Shown here piece by piece: positions 40,659 through 54,431 of a stretch of DNA of 64,000 nt. The notes beneath the pieces are model-generated. The model was not told the origin of the DNA. It was given only the letters and a program-made list of their open reading frames with translations, and did not search any database. This DNA is from Aeromicrobium sp. Sec7.5 (GTDB taxonomy: Bacteria > Actinomycetota > Actinomycetes > Propionibacteriales > Nocardioidaceae). Made by a program: the position numbers and the translations under genes. Each line of letters begins with the position of its first letter. Within the stretch, counting starts at the first letter, position 1. The stretch lies in NCBI RefSeq assembly GCF_036867135.1, contig NZ_JBAJIJ010000001.1, positions 310,001 through 374,000 of the forward strand, in the 5' to 3' direction.

Positions 40659-42587
40659 TCAGACGGCGCGGCGCTTGCCGGCCGCGGGGTCGACGTCGTC
40701 GGGCACGAGCCACAGCACGCCGGACGGCGGGAGCTGCACCAGGGCCGAGGCCGGCTGACCGTGCCACGGGGTGCCCTCGGCCTCCACCAGACCCATGTTG
40801 CCCACCCCGGAGCCGCCGTAGAGCCCGGCGTCGGTGTTGAGCACCTCGCGCCACGGACCCGCGAGCGGCAGACCGACGCGGTAGTCATGGTGCGGGCTGC
40901 CCGAGAAGTTGGCCAGGCACGCCAGGCGCGAGCCGTCGCGGCCGATGCGCAGGAAGGCGACGACGTTGCCCTGGGTGTCGGAGGCGTCGATCCAGGCGAA
41001 GCCCTCCGGCACGACGTCGGCCGAGTAGAGGGCGGGCGCCTCGCGGTAGATCGCGTTGAGGTCCGACACGAGCGCCTGCACCCCGCCGTGCAACGGCTCC
41101 TCGGCCTGGGCCCAGTCGAGCGAGCGGGACTCGGCCCACTCGCCCTCCTGCGCGAACTCGCCGCCCATGAAGAGCATCTTCTTGCCCGGGTGCGCCCACA
41201 TGAACGCGAGCAGGGCGCGCACGCCCGCGGCCTTGTTCCAGTCGTCGCCGGGCATGCGTCCCCACAGCGATCCCTTGCCGTGCACGACCTCGTCGTGCGA
41301 GAGCGGCAGCACGAAGTTCTCCGTGAACGCGTAGTCGATCGCGAAGGTCATCTCGCCGTGGTGGAACGAGCGGTGCACGGGATCGTTGCCGAGGTAGGTC
41401 AGCGTGTCGTGCATCCACCCCATGTTCCACTTGAAGCCGAAGCCCAGGCCGCCGCCGTCGGTGGGCCGGCTGACGCCCGGCCAAGCCGTCGACTCCTCGG
41501 CCACCATGACCACCCCGGGGTGGTGCTTGCCGACCGTCGCGTTGAGCTCCTGCAGCAGCTGCACCGCCTCGAGGTTCTCGCGTCCGCCGTGCCGGTTCGG
41601 CTCCCACTCGCCGTCGTTTCGCGAGTAGTCGAGGTAGAGCATCGAGGCGACCGCGTCGACGCGCAGGCCGTCGAGGTGGAACTCCTCGAGCCAGTACAGG
41701 GCGTTGGCCACCAAGAAGTTGCGCACCTGCGGGTGGCCGAAGTCGAACACGTACGTGCCCCAGTCGGGCTGCTCGCCGCGGCGGGGGTCCGGGTGCTCGT
41801 AGAGCGCGGACCCGTCGAAGCGGGCCAGGGCCCACTCGTCCTTCGGGAAGTGGGCCGGCACCCAGTCGACGATGACGCCGAACCCGCGCTGGTGGAGGCG
41901 GTCGACGAACCAGCGGAAGTCGTCGGGGCTGCCGAAGCGCGAGGTCGGGGCGTAGTACGACGTGACCTGGTAGCCCCAGGAACCACCGAAGGGGTGCTCG
42001 GCGACGGGCATCAGCTCGACGTGCGTGAAGCCCGTGGCCTCGAGGTGGTCAGCCAGGGCGTCGGCGAGCTCGCGGTAGCCGAGCCCCTGACGCCACGAGC
42101 CGAGGTGCACCTCGTAGATGCTCATCGGCGCATCGACCCAGGCGGTCGCGTCACGGCGCTTGACCCAGGCCTCGTCGCCCCAGGAGTGGGCCGGGTCGAC
42201 CACGATCGAGGCGGTCGCCGGCGGCAGCTCGGTGCCGAAGGCCAGGGGATCGGCCTTCTCGTGCCACGAGCCGTCGGCGCCCTGGATGCGGAACTTGTAC
42301 GCCTCTCCGGCGCCGATGCCGGGCACGAACGTGCCCCAGACGCCGGGTCCGCCGAGCGGCTGGAGCGAGTGGCCGCCACCGTCCCAGCCGTTGAAGTTGC
42401 CGACGACCTGCACGGCCTGGGCGCGCGGCGCCCACACCGTGAACGCGGTGCCGGTAGTGCCGTCGAGATCGCGGACGTGCGCGCCGAGCACCTCCCACAG
42501 TCGCTCGTGGCGACCTTCGGCAAACAGGTGCAGGTCGAGCTCGCCGATCAGTGCCTCATCGATCGGTCCGGGTGTCGCCTCGGCCAC
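40659..42587 (-). CDS. glgB: 1,4-alpha-glucan branching enzyme
   Basis: A 642-residue GH13 branching enzyme introducing alpha-1,6 branches into glucan. A CBM48 domain near residues 35-130 ([20 protein letters not shown]) precedes the catalytic barrel. The nucleophile Asp is in [17 protein letters not shown], the acid Glu in [12 protein letters not shown], and the transition-state residues in [15 protein letters not shown]. It lacks the extra N-terminal domain of longer GlgB forms. It is the last gene of the glgE-treS-mak-glgB operon (5 bp after mak), where it branches the linear chains made by GlgE. GTG start. Confidence 0.96.
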   Translation of the reverse strand: MAEATPGPIDEALIGELDLHLFAEGRHERLWEVLGAHVRDLDGTTGTAFTVWAPRAQAVQVVGNFNGWDGGGHSLQPLGGPGVWGTFVPGIGAGEAYKFRIQGADGSWHEKADPLAFGTELPPATASIVVDPAHSWGDEAWVKRRDATAWVDAPMSIYEVHLGSWRQGLGYRELADALADHLEATGFTHVELMPVAEHPFGGSWGYQVTSYYAPTSRFGSPDDFRWFVDRLHQRGFGVIVDWVPAHFPKDEWALARFDGSALYEHPDPRRGEQPDWGTYVFDFGHPQVRNFLVANALYWLEEFHLDGLRVDAVASMLYLDYSRNDGEWEPNRHGGRENLEAVQLLQELNATVGKHHPGVVMVAEESTAWPGVSRPTDGGGLGFGFKWNMGWMHDTLTYLGNDPVHRSFHHGEMTFAIDYAFTENFVLPLSHDEVVHGKGSLWGRMPGDDWNKAAGVRALLAFMWAHPGKKMLFMGGEFAQEGEWAESRSLDWAQAEEPLHGGVQALVSDLNAIYREAPALYSADVVPEGFAWIDASDTQGNVVAFLRIGRDGSRLACLANFSGSPHHDYRVGLPLAGPWREVLNTDAGLYGGSGVGNMGLVEAEGTPWHGQPASALVQLPPSGVLWLVPDDVDPAAGKRRAV

Positions 42588-42592
42588 GGTGA

Positions 42593-44028
42593 TCAGCTCC
42601 CCTCGGTCGTGAGTCGTCGGATGGAGGCCATCGGCACGAGCAGCCAGTCGGGCCGGTTCGCGTGCTCGTAGGCGACCTCGTAGACCGCCTTGTCGAGCTC
42701 GAACGCCCGGAGCAGGACGTCCTGGTCGCGGGGGTCGTGCCCGGACTCCTTGGCGTAGCCGTCACAGAAGGCCGCGCGGTTGTGCTCGGCCCAGGCCGCG
42801 GCGCGGTCGGCCTGGCCCTCCTCGTCGGGCTGGCCGACCAGCAGCTGCTGCGCGGCGTAGTCGAACGAGCGCAGCATCCCGGCGACGTCGCGCAGGGGCG
42901 ACCGGAGCGAGGCGCGCTCCACGACGCTCGCGGCCGGCTCGCCCTCGAAGTCGAGGAGCAGCCAGCCCTGCAGCGTGCGGAGGACCTGGCCCAGGTGGAG
43001 GTCGCCGTGCACCGACTGCACCGTGACGGGCGGGGGGACGTCGGCGACGGCGCGGAACGCCTCGACCAAAGGGTCGGCATGGTCGGCGAGCTCCGGCACC
43101 TCGCCCACGACCCGCTCGAGGCGCTCGAGCATCGCGTCGACGGTGTCGGCGAGCTCGGCGGTGTCGGCGTCGCGGGTGCCGAGCGCCTGGGCCAGGTCGG
43201 CGTGGACGTCCGCCACGGCCTTGCCGAGGCGGTAGGCCTCGCCGGAGAAGTCGCCGCCGAGCTCACCGGGCGGCAGCCCGGAGGTGTCGGCCATGAAGTC
43301 GCGCACGCTCGTGGTGGCCATGACCCAGCCGTCGGCGGCGTCGGGCATGAAGCGCTGCAGCATGCCGAACGTGACTGCTTCGCCGGCCAGCTCGCCCGAG
43401 ATCGAGCCGAGCGGGTCGGCGATGTGGTCCGACGCGACCTCGCGCAGGGCCCGGTGCAGCACCAAGTCCTTGTTGGTGCCGGGGGTCAGCTTGCGGAACA
43501 GCTTCAGGATGTACTGGCCGCCGTACACGATCGACGTGTTGCTCTGCTCGGTGCTGATGGGGTGGCCCCGCAAGCCGGACTCCAGCTCGGCGCCGGGCTC
43601 CGGCGCGAACTCCACGCCGTCGACCGTGGCGTGGGCGGCGATCAGGTCGAGCAGGTGGCACGTCAGGTCGGCGTCGCCCGAGGCCTCGTAGACGGCTGGT
43701 CCATCGGCGAGCGGGATCGACGCGGACGCCGGGACGTCGGGGACCTGGTCGTCGCGATGGCCGATCAGCAGCTGGTAGGGCTCGGAGCGGTCGCCCTGCT
43801 CGACCTCGACCACGAGGTGCAGCAGCAGGGCGTCGTCACCGGCAGGGATCTCGGTCGCCGCGAGGGGGCGGACCGCGGTGATCTCACGGTCCTTGCCGCC
43901 GAACCAGCGCTGGGTCGGCAGCCACGCGGGCAGGGCCGCAGCGATCTGGGTGACGAGGTCGGTGGGGTCCTCGGCCGGCTCCGCCCGGTGTGATCCGACC
44001 ATGGGGGATCCGGGGGTGGAATGCTCGC

Positions 44029-44032
<4 letters not shown>
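42593..44032 (-). CDS. mak: Maltokinase
   Basis: A 479-residue maltokinase (Pep2) that phosphorylates maltose to alpha-maltose 1-phosphate with ATP, supplying GlgE. The N-terminal cap includes [15 protein letters not shown]; the nucleotide lobe has [19 protein letters not shown]; the catalytic loop is [11 protein letters not shown] and the metal site LLDFEGEP. It is encoded separately from TreS (the two are fused in some proteobacteria). ATG overlaps the treS stop by 4 bp (ATGA). Confidence 0.96.
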
Positions 44033-45869
<1,837 letters not shown>

Positions 45870-45873
<4 letters not shown>

Positions 45874-47870
45874 GCAGGGGGCTCCTCGATGTCAGGGGTG
45901 GGTCGTCGGCTCAGGCTGACGACGTGCGCACAGGCGCGCGTCGGATCGAGCCGGACATAGTTCTGGGGTCCCCACGTGTAGGTCTCGCCGGTGACCTCGT
46001 CGTGGGCGGTGAGCGGCTCGTCGGGTGCGAACCCGAGGGCGGCCAGATCGAGCGACAGGGTGCCCTCGCGGGTCTCGTGCGGGTCGAGCGAGACGACCGT
46101 GACGACGGTGTTTCCCGTGGCGGGGTCCTGCTTCGAGTAGGCGATCAGTGCGTCGTGGTCGACGTCGTGGAACTGGAGCGTCCGCATCTGCTGCAGCGCC
46201 GGGTGCGCCCGGCGGATCTCGTTGAGTCGCGTGAGCCACGGCTCGAGCGAGCGGCCCTCGGCCAGCGCACCCGCGAAGTCCCGGGGACGCAGCTCGTACT
46301 TCTCGGAGTCGAGGTACTCCTCGCTGCCGGGCCGGACGGCCTCGTGCTCGAAGAGCTCGTAGCCCGCGTAGACGCCCCACGTCGGGGCGAGGGTCGCGGC
46401 GAGCGCGGCGCGCAGCGCGAACATGCCCGGGCCGCCGACCTGCAGGTGCTCGGGAAGGATGTCGGGGGTGTTCACGAAGAGGTTGCCGCGGCCCTCGTGC
46501 CAATGCTCGCGCAGGTCCTCGCCGAACTCCGTCAGCTCCTCCTTGGTGGTGCGCCAGGTGAAGTACGTGTAGCTCTGGGTGAAGCCGAGCCGGGCGAGGC
46601 CCCACAGCCGCGCGGGGCGCGTGAACGCCTCGGCGAGGAACAGCACGTCGGGATGGTCGGCCTTGACGTCGGCGATGAGGCGCGCCCAGAAGCTCGGCGG
46701 CTTGGTGTGCGGGTTGTCGACGCGGAAGATGCGGATGCCGCGCTCGACCCAGTGGAGCGTGATGCGCAGCATCTCGGCCTGGGCCGAGTCCGGGTCGTTG
46801 TCGAAGTTGATCGGGTAGATGTCCTGGTACTTCTTCGGCGGGTTCTCCGCGTACGCGATCGTGCCGTCGGGCAGCGTCGTGAACAGCTCGGGGTGGTCGG
46901 TGACCCACGGATGGTCGGGAGCCGCCTGCAGTGCGAGGTCGAGCGCGACCTCGAGGCCGAGCTCCTCGGCGTTCGCGACGAAGGCCCGGAAGTCCTCGTC
47001 GGTGCCGAGCTCGGGGTGGATCCCGTCGTGGCCACCCGCGGCGGAGCCGATCGCCCACGGGGATCCCGGGTCGGTCGGGCCCGGCGTGAGCGTGTTGTTG
47101 GGCCCCTTGCGGTTGACCTCGCCGATCGGGTGGATCGGCGGCAGGTACACGACGTCGAACTGCATCGCCGCGGCGCGCTCCAGCTCGGAGACCGCGGTGG
47201 CGAACGTGCCGTGCACCGGGGTTCCCGCGGCGTCGACGCCGCCGGTGGACCGGGGGAAGAACTCGTACCAGGAGCCGTAGGCGGCCCGCTGACGGTCGAC
47301 CCAGACCTGCCGGGTCGGGCCCGTCGTGACGAGCTCGCGCACGGGGTGCTCGTGCATCAGGGCGCGGACCTCGGCGCCGAGCGCGGGGCCCACGCGGGCG
47401 CCCAGCGGCAGGTCGGCGTCGCGCAAGGCGTCGGCGGCTCCCTGCAGCGCCGGCTGGTCGGGCCGACCCTCGCGGTGCTCGGCGACGGCCTCGAGGAGGC
47501 GGGCCGCCAGCTCGAGGTCGTTGGCCAGCTCGGCGGGCCCCTGGCCGGCGCCGAGCTTGACCTCGATCGCGTGGGTCGTGGTGGCCCACGGGTCGCTCCA
47601 CGCGTCGACCCGGAACGTCCACAGGCCCTCGGTGTCGGGGACGATCGTGGCGCCGAAGCGGTCGAGGCCCGAGCCGATCTCGCTCATGCGCGTGGACCGG
47701 TCGTGCGTCTCGTCGGGACCGCGCCACGCGATCGTGGCGGCGACGGCGTCGTGGCCCTCGCGCCAGACGGTGGCGACCACCGGGACGTGCTCACCGGTCA
47801 CCGCCTTGGACGGATGGGTGCCGTCGCCCGCCAGTGGCCTGACGTCGTCGATCCCGATGCGTGCGGTCAT
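45870..47870 (-). CDS. glgE: Alpha-1,4-glucan:maltose-1-phosphate maltosyltransferase
   Basis: A 666-residue GH13_3 enzyme that transfers maltose from maltose 1-phosphate onto alpha-glucan ends. It has an N-terminal helical bundle dimerisation region, then [11 protein letters not shown], the barrel motif [19 protein letters not shown], the nucleophile Asp385 in [12 protein letters not shown] and the acid Glu414 in FLAEAFTRP. The Asp/Glu spacing of 29 matches Streptomyces GlgE1. The ATG at 47870 is preceded by GGGGAGG. It heads the operon glgE-treS-mak-glgB. Confidence 0.97.
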
Positions 47871-47995
47871 GGTCGAGCCTCCCCGTTCGTCGGTGTCGTC
47901 GTTCGGTGGTGTGCGTCGTGCCGTCCCTCTCCCTCGAACGTACCGAGATACCGGGGAGGGCGCGATCCCGCAGGGCCCGTCCCCCGGGCACTGCC

Positions 47996-48676
47996 TCAGA
48001 TCTGCAGCGGTTCCTGGGTGCTCAGGACCTGACGGACGAGCTCGGACGGCGCGAGGTCGTCGAGCAGCGCCGCGGCGGTGAAGTCGGCCGCGAGACGCTC
48101 GAACGTCCGCCCGCGGCGCAGCATCGCGTGCTTGCCGCCGTCGACGCGCACGTACGACAGCTCGGCGGTGCGCGCGACGTTGCGGGCGGCCGCCTCGGAC
48201 TTCGCCGGGATCGCGATGCGGTCGTCGGTGCCGTGGGCGATCAGCACGCGTCGTCCGGAGAGGCCGAGGTCACCGTCGGTCGGGTAGACCCACGGGTTGA
48301 GCGCCACGACGCTGCGCACGTCCGCGCGGTCCCCGGCCAGCAGGGCCGCGCGTCCCCCGAGGGAGTGGCCGACCAGCCCGAGCGGCACACCACCGGTCGC
48401 CCGCTCGTGCAGCTGCGTGATCGCCCAGTCGACGTCGTCGACCGGCGTGTGGCTGGCGTCCCAGCCGCGGGTGGAGTTGAGCAGGCGGTAGACCGCGATC
48501 CGCCGTCGTCCGGCGCGCGCGACGCGCTTCGCGATCGGGATCATGCGCAGCACCGACAGCTGGGTCGGGCTCACCGCAGGGCTTCCTTCGCGGTTGGCAC
48601 CCCCGTGCAGCACGAGGACGGCGGCCTCCGGGTTGCGGGGCTCGGCGACGGTGATCAGGCGAGGACTGGTGGTCAC
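47996..48676 (-). CDS. Alpha/beta hydrolase (dienelactone hydrolase/BAAT-like)
   Basis: A 226-residue alpha/beta hydrolase. The nucleophile elbow [16 protein letters not shown], an acid candidate in [16 protein letters not shown] and the base in [11 protein letters not shown] are in order. There is no signal peptide. The GTG at 48676 was chosen because it starts the fold ([20 protein letters not shown]); a GGAGGG lies unusually close to it. The open frame extends upstream through the hairpin region and is excluded. It is 125 bp upstream of glgE, so cotranscription is possible. Confidence 0.85.
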   Translation of the reverse strand: MTTSPRLITVAEPRNPEAAVLVLHGGANREGSPAVSPTQLSVLRMIPIAKRVARAGRRRIAVYRLLNSTRGWDASHTPVDDVDWAITQLHERATGGVPLGLVGHSLGGRAALLAGDRADVRSVVALNPWVYPTDGDLGLSGRRVLIAHGTDDRIAIPAKSEAAARNVARTAELSYVRVDGGKHAMLRRGRTFERLAADFTAAALLDDLAPSELVRQVLSTQEPLQI

Positions 48677-48829
48677 CCCTCCAGTGTTCCCGGTGGCGCG
48701 CAGTCCCACACGGTGACGTGGATCGCGTGGGTGGGCAGGCCCGGCGGACCCGGAGGACAAGCGGCACGGACCAACACGGTGGCCAGGGCTCCCCGCCACC
48801 CACCGGGCTCCGTTCCGACGGCCCGCACC

Positions 48830-48889
48830 AGATTTGCGCCCAAATGTGCGGTCCGCGACGGGCAGAACGGCACATTTGGGAGCAAATCT
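48830..48889. repeat. Long hairpin A (AGATTTGCGCC type) between hydrolase and glgX
   Basis: AGATTTGCGCCCAAATGTGC (48830-48849) and its near-exact reverse complement (48870-48889, one mismatch) form a 20-bp stem with a 20-nt loop. The surrounding 383-bp gap (48677-49059) contains no gene I can support. A related hairpin follows about 140 bp downstream. Confidence 0.88.
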
Positions 48890-48990
48890 CGACGTTGCGG
48901 TCGGAAGCCGGCCCGATCGGGCTCGGCGCACCAGCCAACTGTTCACTGGCTTGGTCCATGCCGCGTGTCGGTCACCGCCGTCGGCCTGCA

Positions 48991-49055
48991 CCCAGATGTG
49001 CGCCGAGATGTGTGATTCCACTCGCTCGGAATGCATATCTTGGCGCACATCTGGG
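48991..49055. repeat. Long hairpin B (CAGATGTGCGCC type) 3' of glgX1
   Basis: CCCAGATGTGCGCC (48991-49004) is exactly complementary to 49042-49055, and the stem continues through AGAT, two G-T wobble positions and ATTCC to about 28 bp with a roughly 8-nt loop. The arm aligns with hairpin A over AGAT(T/G)TGCGCC(C/G)A(A/G)ATGTG, so the two are diverged copies of one element. It ends 4 bp before the stop of the minus-strand glgX1. Confidence 0.88.
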
Positions 49056-49059
49056 CGTC

Positions 49060-51195
<2,136 letters not shown>

Positions 51196-51274
51196 CGCTC
51201 CAGTCTGTCAGGCGCGGGGTCCCGGTCGCGGTGCCGTCAGGTCGAGGGGGCCGTCAGGTCATGGCACCGTCAGG

Positions 51275-51415
51275 TCAGGCGTACGGTCCCGAGAAGGGGG
51301 CCGGGGCGTCCGGGTCGTCGACGTCGGCGTCGTGGTCCGGGTCGGTCGTCTTGTGCTTGGGGTCGTCGTCGGGGTCCTCGGAGATCCGCGGGTCCTCGCT
51401 CGGCATGTCGGTCAT
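51275..51415 (-). CDS. Small acidic hypothetical protein
   Basis: A 46-residue open frame beginning MTDMPSEDPRISEDP, very rich in Asp and Pro, with no hydrophobic segment. It starts 6 bp after the treZ stop on the same strand, a spacing compatible with coupled translation, and ends about 80 bp before glgX1. Strong compositional bias makes homology judgement impossible; it could be spurious. Confidence 0.4.
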   Translation of the reverse strand: MTDMPSEDPRISEDPDDDPKHKTTDPDHDADVDDPDAPAPFSGPYA

Positions 51416-51420
51416 GCTCG

Positions 51421-53097
51421 TCAGTCTGACCCGCGGGGCGAGGAGCCGCTCGCCGAGAACGACCACACGACCTCGTCGCCCCGTCGCACCACGACCGACT
51501 CCGCGTCACGGTCGACCTCGACCGTGAACCGGCCGCGGTGCAACCTGACACGGGGCCCCTCGACCTCGACCCGGACGTCGGCCAGCGAGGCGTCCCGCAG
51601 CTCGGGGTGCTGGCGTCGCAGGGCGACGAGCGCGCGGTAGGCCTCGAGCACCGCCCGGTGGTCCGGGTCGTCGACCTCGTCCCAGCGCAGCGTCGAGCGC
51701 TCCAGCGTCGCGACGTCCATGGGGTCCGGCACCTCCGACTCGCCCCAGCCGTGTCGGCCGAACTCGCGGCGCCGGCCGGTGCGCACCGCGTCGGCGAGCT
51801 CGGGATCGGGGAACGAGGCGAAGAACTGCCACGGCGTGCCGGCGGCCCACTCCTCGCCCATGAAGAGCATCGGGGTGAACGGGCCGAGCAGGACGAGCGC
51901 GGCACCGCACACCTGGCGGCCGGGGGAGGCGGTGGCGGACAGTCGGTCCCCGGTGGCCCGGTTGCCGACCTGGTCGTGGTCCTGGACGTACGTCACGAAC
52001 GCCGTGCCGGGCACGGCGTCGGTGTCGACGGGGCGACCGTGGGTCCGCTCCCGGAACGACGACCAGGTGCCGTCGTGGAAGAACGCGCCCCGCAGGGTCT
52101 TCTCGACCGCCTCGGGCGCGGCGAAGTCGGCGTAGTAGCCGGACGTCTCGCCCGTCAGCCACACGTGCAGGGCGTGGTGCACGTCGTCGGCCCACTGCGC
52201 GTCCATCCCGAGGCCGTGCTCGCGGCGGGGCGTCACGGTGCGCGGGTCGTTGAGGTCCGACTCCGCCACGAGCGACAGGGGCCGGCCGAGACGCTCGGAG
52301 AGCTCGGCGGTCTGCGTCGCGAGCTCCTCCAGCAGCGTGAGGGCCCGGGTGTCCCGCAGGGCGTGCACGGCGTCGAGGCGGAGCGCATCGACGTGGAAGT
52401 GCTCGAACCAGTCGCGGGCGTTGTCGAGGACGTACTGCCGCACCTGGTCCGACCGGGGCCCGTCGAGGTTGAGTCCGGCGCCCCAGTCGGTCGTGCCGGC
52501 GAAGTACGGCCCGAAGCGGTCGAGGTAGGCACCCGAGGGGCCGAGGTGGTTGTAGACGACGTCGAGCACGACACCCAGCCCGCGGGCGTGGCACGCGTCG
52601 ACGAACCGCTTGAACCCGTCGGGTCCGCCGTACGGCTCGTGCACCGCCCCCCAGAGCACGCCGTCGTAGCCCCAGCCGTACGGACCGTCGAAGGCGTTGA
52701 CGGGGAGCACTTCGACGAGCTCGACGCCGAGGTCGACGAGGTGGTCGAGCCGCTCGATCGCGCTGTCGAACGTGCGGCCCGACGTGAACGTGCCGACGTG
52801 CAGCTCGTAGACGACGGATCCCCGGAGCGGGCGGCCCGCCCACGCGTCGTCGGTCCAGGCGAACCGGTCGTGGTCGAACGCGCGCGAGGCTGCGTGGACC
52901 CCGTGCGGCTGCCACCGCGAGCGCGGGTCGGGCAGCGGCGTCTCGTCGGCGTCGAGCACGAAGGCGTAGTCGGTGCCGTGGTCGACGTGGAGGTCGCCGG
53001 ACCACCATCCGTCGCCGTCGCGCGCGAGCTCGTGATCCACCGCTCGGACCCGGGCGCGCACGCGTTCCAGGTGCGGACCCCACACGCGAATCTCCAT
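51421..53097 (-). CDS. treZ: Malto-oligosyltrehalose trehalohydrolase
   Basis: A 558-residue GH13_10 enzyme releasing trehalose from malto-oligosyltrehalose. A short CBM48-like N-terminus leads to VYELHVGTFTSGRTFDSAIE. Nucleophile Asp in HVDALRLDAVHALRD, acid Glu in LSLVAESDLNDPR, and the stabilising Asp in TYVQDHDQVGNRATGDR. MLFMGEEWAAGTPWQFFASF is a clear TreZ signature. Partner of TreY at 54432-56753. The ATG is preceded by a divergent promoter region with a palindrome. Confidence 0.96.
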   Translation of the reverse strand: MEIRVWGPHLERVRARVRAVDHELARDGDGWWSGDLHVDHGTDYAFVLDADETPLPDPRSRWQPHGVHAASRAFDHDRFAWTDDAWAGRPLRGSVVYELHVGTFTSGRTFDSAIERLDHLVDLGVELVEVLPVNAFDGPYGWGYDGVLWGAVHEPYGGPDGFKRFVDACHARGLGVVLDVVYNHLGPSGAYLDRFGPYFAGTTDWGAGLNLDGPRSDQVRQYVLDNARDWFEHFHVDALRLDAVHALRDTRALTLLEELATQTAELSERLGRPLSLVAESDLNDPRTVTPRREHGLGMDAQWADDVHHALHVWLTGETSGYYADFAAPEAVEKTLRGAFFHDGTWSSFRERTHGRPVDTDAVPGTAFVTYVQDHDQVGNRATGDRLSATASPGRQVCGAALVLLGPFTPMLFMGEEWAAGTPWQFFASFPDPELADAVRTGRRREFGRHGWGESEVPDPMDVATLERSTLRWDEVDDPDHRAVLEAYRALVALRRQHPELRDASLADVRVEVEGPRVRLHRGRFTVEVDRDAESVVVRRGDEVVWSFSASGSSPRGSD

Positions 53098-53150
53098 GGT
53101 TCGAGGCTAGGTCCGGGGGTGTTTCAGCGCGATCCGAGGGGGTACTGCGG

Positions 53151-53170
53151 GACGTGACGGAGGTCACGTC
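53151..53170. promoter_or_regulatory. Palindrome in treZ / small membrane protein promoter region
   Basis: GACGTGAC-GGAG-GTCACGTC is a perfect 8-bp inverted repeat with a 4-bp spacer, in the 160-bp divergent gap between treZ and the plus-strand membrane protein. It is flanked by CGATCCGA on both sides (53130-53137 and 53170-53177). Good operator geometry, no identifiable regulator nearby. Confidence 0.55.
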
Positions 53171-53257
53171 GATCCGATGATGCGATCCAGGTCGGGTCGG
53201 GGGATCCTGACGCAGTCGGCGGTCGGTGACCGCCGGATTTCGGGGACGAGGGGAACG

Positions 53258-53578
53258 ATGCAGGAGACGAAGAGGATCGGCCTTGAGCTGTGGGTCGGTC
53301 TGTGGGCCATCGCCGGTCTGACGGCGCTGTGCCTGGCCATGGTGGGCGCCGGATGGCACCACCTGCTGATCGGTCTGGTGGCCTTCGCGCTGGCGTACGC
53401 GCCGGTGCGGATCGGTGCTGAGGTCGAGCGTCGCCGACCGGCGACCGCCGAGGCGCGCGCCGCCGCCGCGACCCCGCTCGCGATCGTCGCGGACGACAGC
53501 GACGGGGACAGCGACGGGGACAGCGACGAGGAGTCCTCGTCGTCGCAGCCACGCCGCGACGTCGACCAGGTGGCCTGA
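53258..53578 (+). CDS. Small membrane protein with acidic tail
   Basis: A 106-residue protein with two hydrophobic helices (LWVGLWAIAGLTALCLAMVG and HHLLIGLVAFALAYAPV). Then comes a charged C-terminal tail containing DSDGDSDGDSDEESSSS, encoded by a short internal repeat (GACAGCGACGGG). The ATG at 53258 is preceded by GGGGAAC. I do not recognise a family. It is the only plus-strand gene inside the glucan island. Confidence 0.7.
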   Translation: MQETKRIGLELWVGLWAIAGLTALCLAMVGAGWHHLLIGLVAFALAYAPVRIGAEVERRRPATAEARAAAATPLAIVADDSDGDSDGDSDEESSSSQPRRDVDQVA

Positions 53579-53594
53579 GTCCCACCCCGCGGGG

Positions 53595-54323
53595 CTAGAC
53601 CACGCGCGCCTCGGGCGAGCGGGTCTTCCCGGGATCGGTCTCCGGGATGTCGCCCAGCGCCTCGTCGACGGCTCGCAGCACGTCGGCCTCGAGCCTGAGG
53701 CCCGCGGCCCGGGCGTTGGACTCGACCTGGTCGGGGCGCGAGGCGCCCACGATCGCTCCGGCGACGTTGTCGTTGGCCAGCACCCACGCGATGGCGAGCT
53801 GGGCCTGCGTGACGCCCAGGTCGTCGGCGATCGGTGCCAGGCGCTGCACCGCGGTGAGGGTCTCGTCGGTCAGGAAGCGCTTGATCATGTCGGCGCCGCC
53901 CTTCTCGTCGGTCGCGCGGCTGCCGGCGGGGGCCTCGGCGCCGGGCTGGTACTTGCCCGACAGCACGCCCTGGGCGATCGGCGACCAGACGATCTGGGAG
54001 ACCCCGAGCTCGCGCGACGTGGGCACGACCTGGTCCTCGATGACCCGCCACAGCATCGAGTACTGCGGCTGGCTCGAGATGAGCTGGATGCCGAGCTCCT
54101 GCGCGAGCGCGTGGCCGGCGCGGAGCTGATCGGCGGTCCACTCGCTGACGCCGATGTAGAGCGCCTTGCCCTGGCGCACGACGTCGGCGAACGCCTGCAT
54201 CGTCTCCTCGAGCGGCGTCTCCACGTCGTAGCGGTGGGCCTGGTAGAGGTCGACGTAGTCGGTGCCGAGCCGCTGCAGCGACCCGTCGATCGACTCCACG
54301 GCGAGCGGTGAGTTGGCGCCCAT
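53595..54323 (-). pseudogene. 5'-truncated aldo/keto reductase
   Basis: A 242-residue open frame that matches the C-terminal three quarters of a Kv-beta-like aldo/keto reductase: SIDGSLQRLGTDYVDLYQAH, ALYIGVSEWTADQL, SSQPQYSMLWR and the NADPH-binding GAIVGASRPDQVESN. About 90 N-terminal residues with the first barrel strands and the catalytic Asp/Tyr/Lys are missing. The first residues GANSPL are encoded by a copy of the GCGGTGAG repeat (54305-54320), so the break lies in the repeat. Probably a non-functional remnant. Confidence 0.8.
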
Positions 54324-54419
54324 TCCCCCGACTGAGCGGTGACCTGGCGACCTTTCTGCGGCTCTGAAAGGTCGCTAGGCCACCGCCCGGGTGCGGGAAG
54401 GGTCGCTCACTCACCGCCC
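54305..54419. repeat. GCGGTGAG-type hairpin cluster between treY and truncated reductase
   Basis: Four units occur: GCGGTGAGTTGGCGCC (54305-54320, inside the truncated gene), forward GCGGTGACCTGGCGACCTTT at 54336-54355, its reverse complement at 54366-54386 with two wobble differences, and another reverse unit at 54397-54419 (ending CTCACTCACCGCCC). The middle pair forms a 21-bp stem with a 9-nt loop. The cluster begins 12 bp past the treY stop. Units align with the katA hairpin: GCGGTGAG followed by AGCG-CC-TT. Confidence 0.88.
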
Positions 54420-54431
54420 GAGCGCGGGGGG

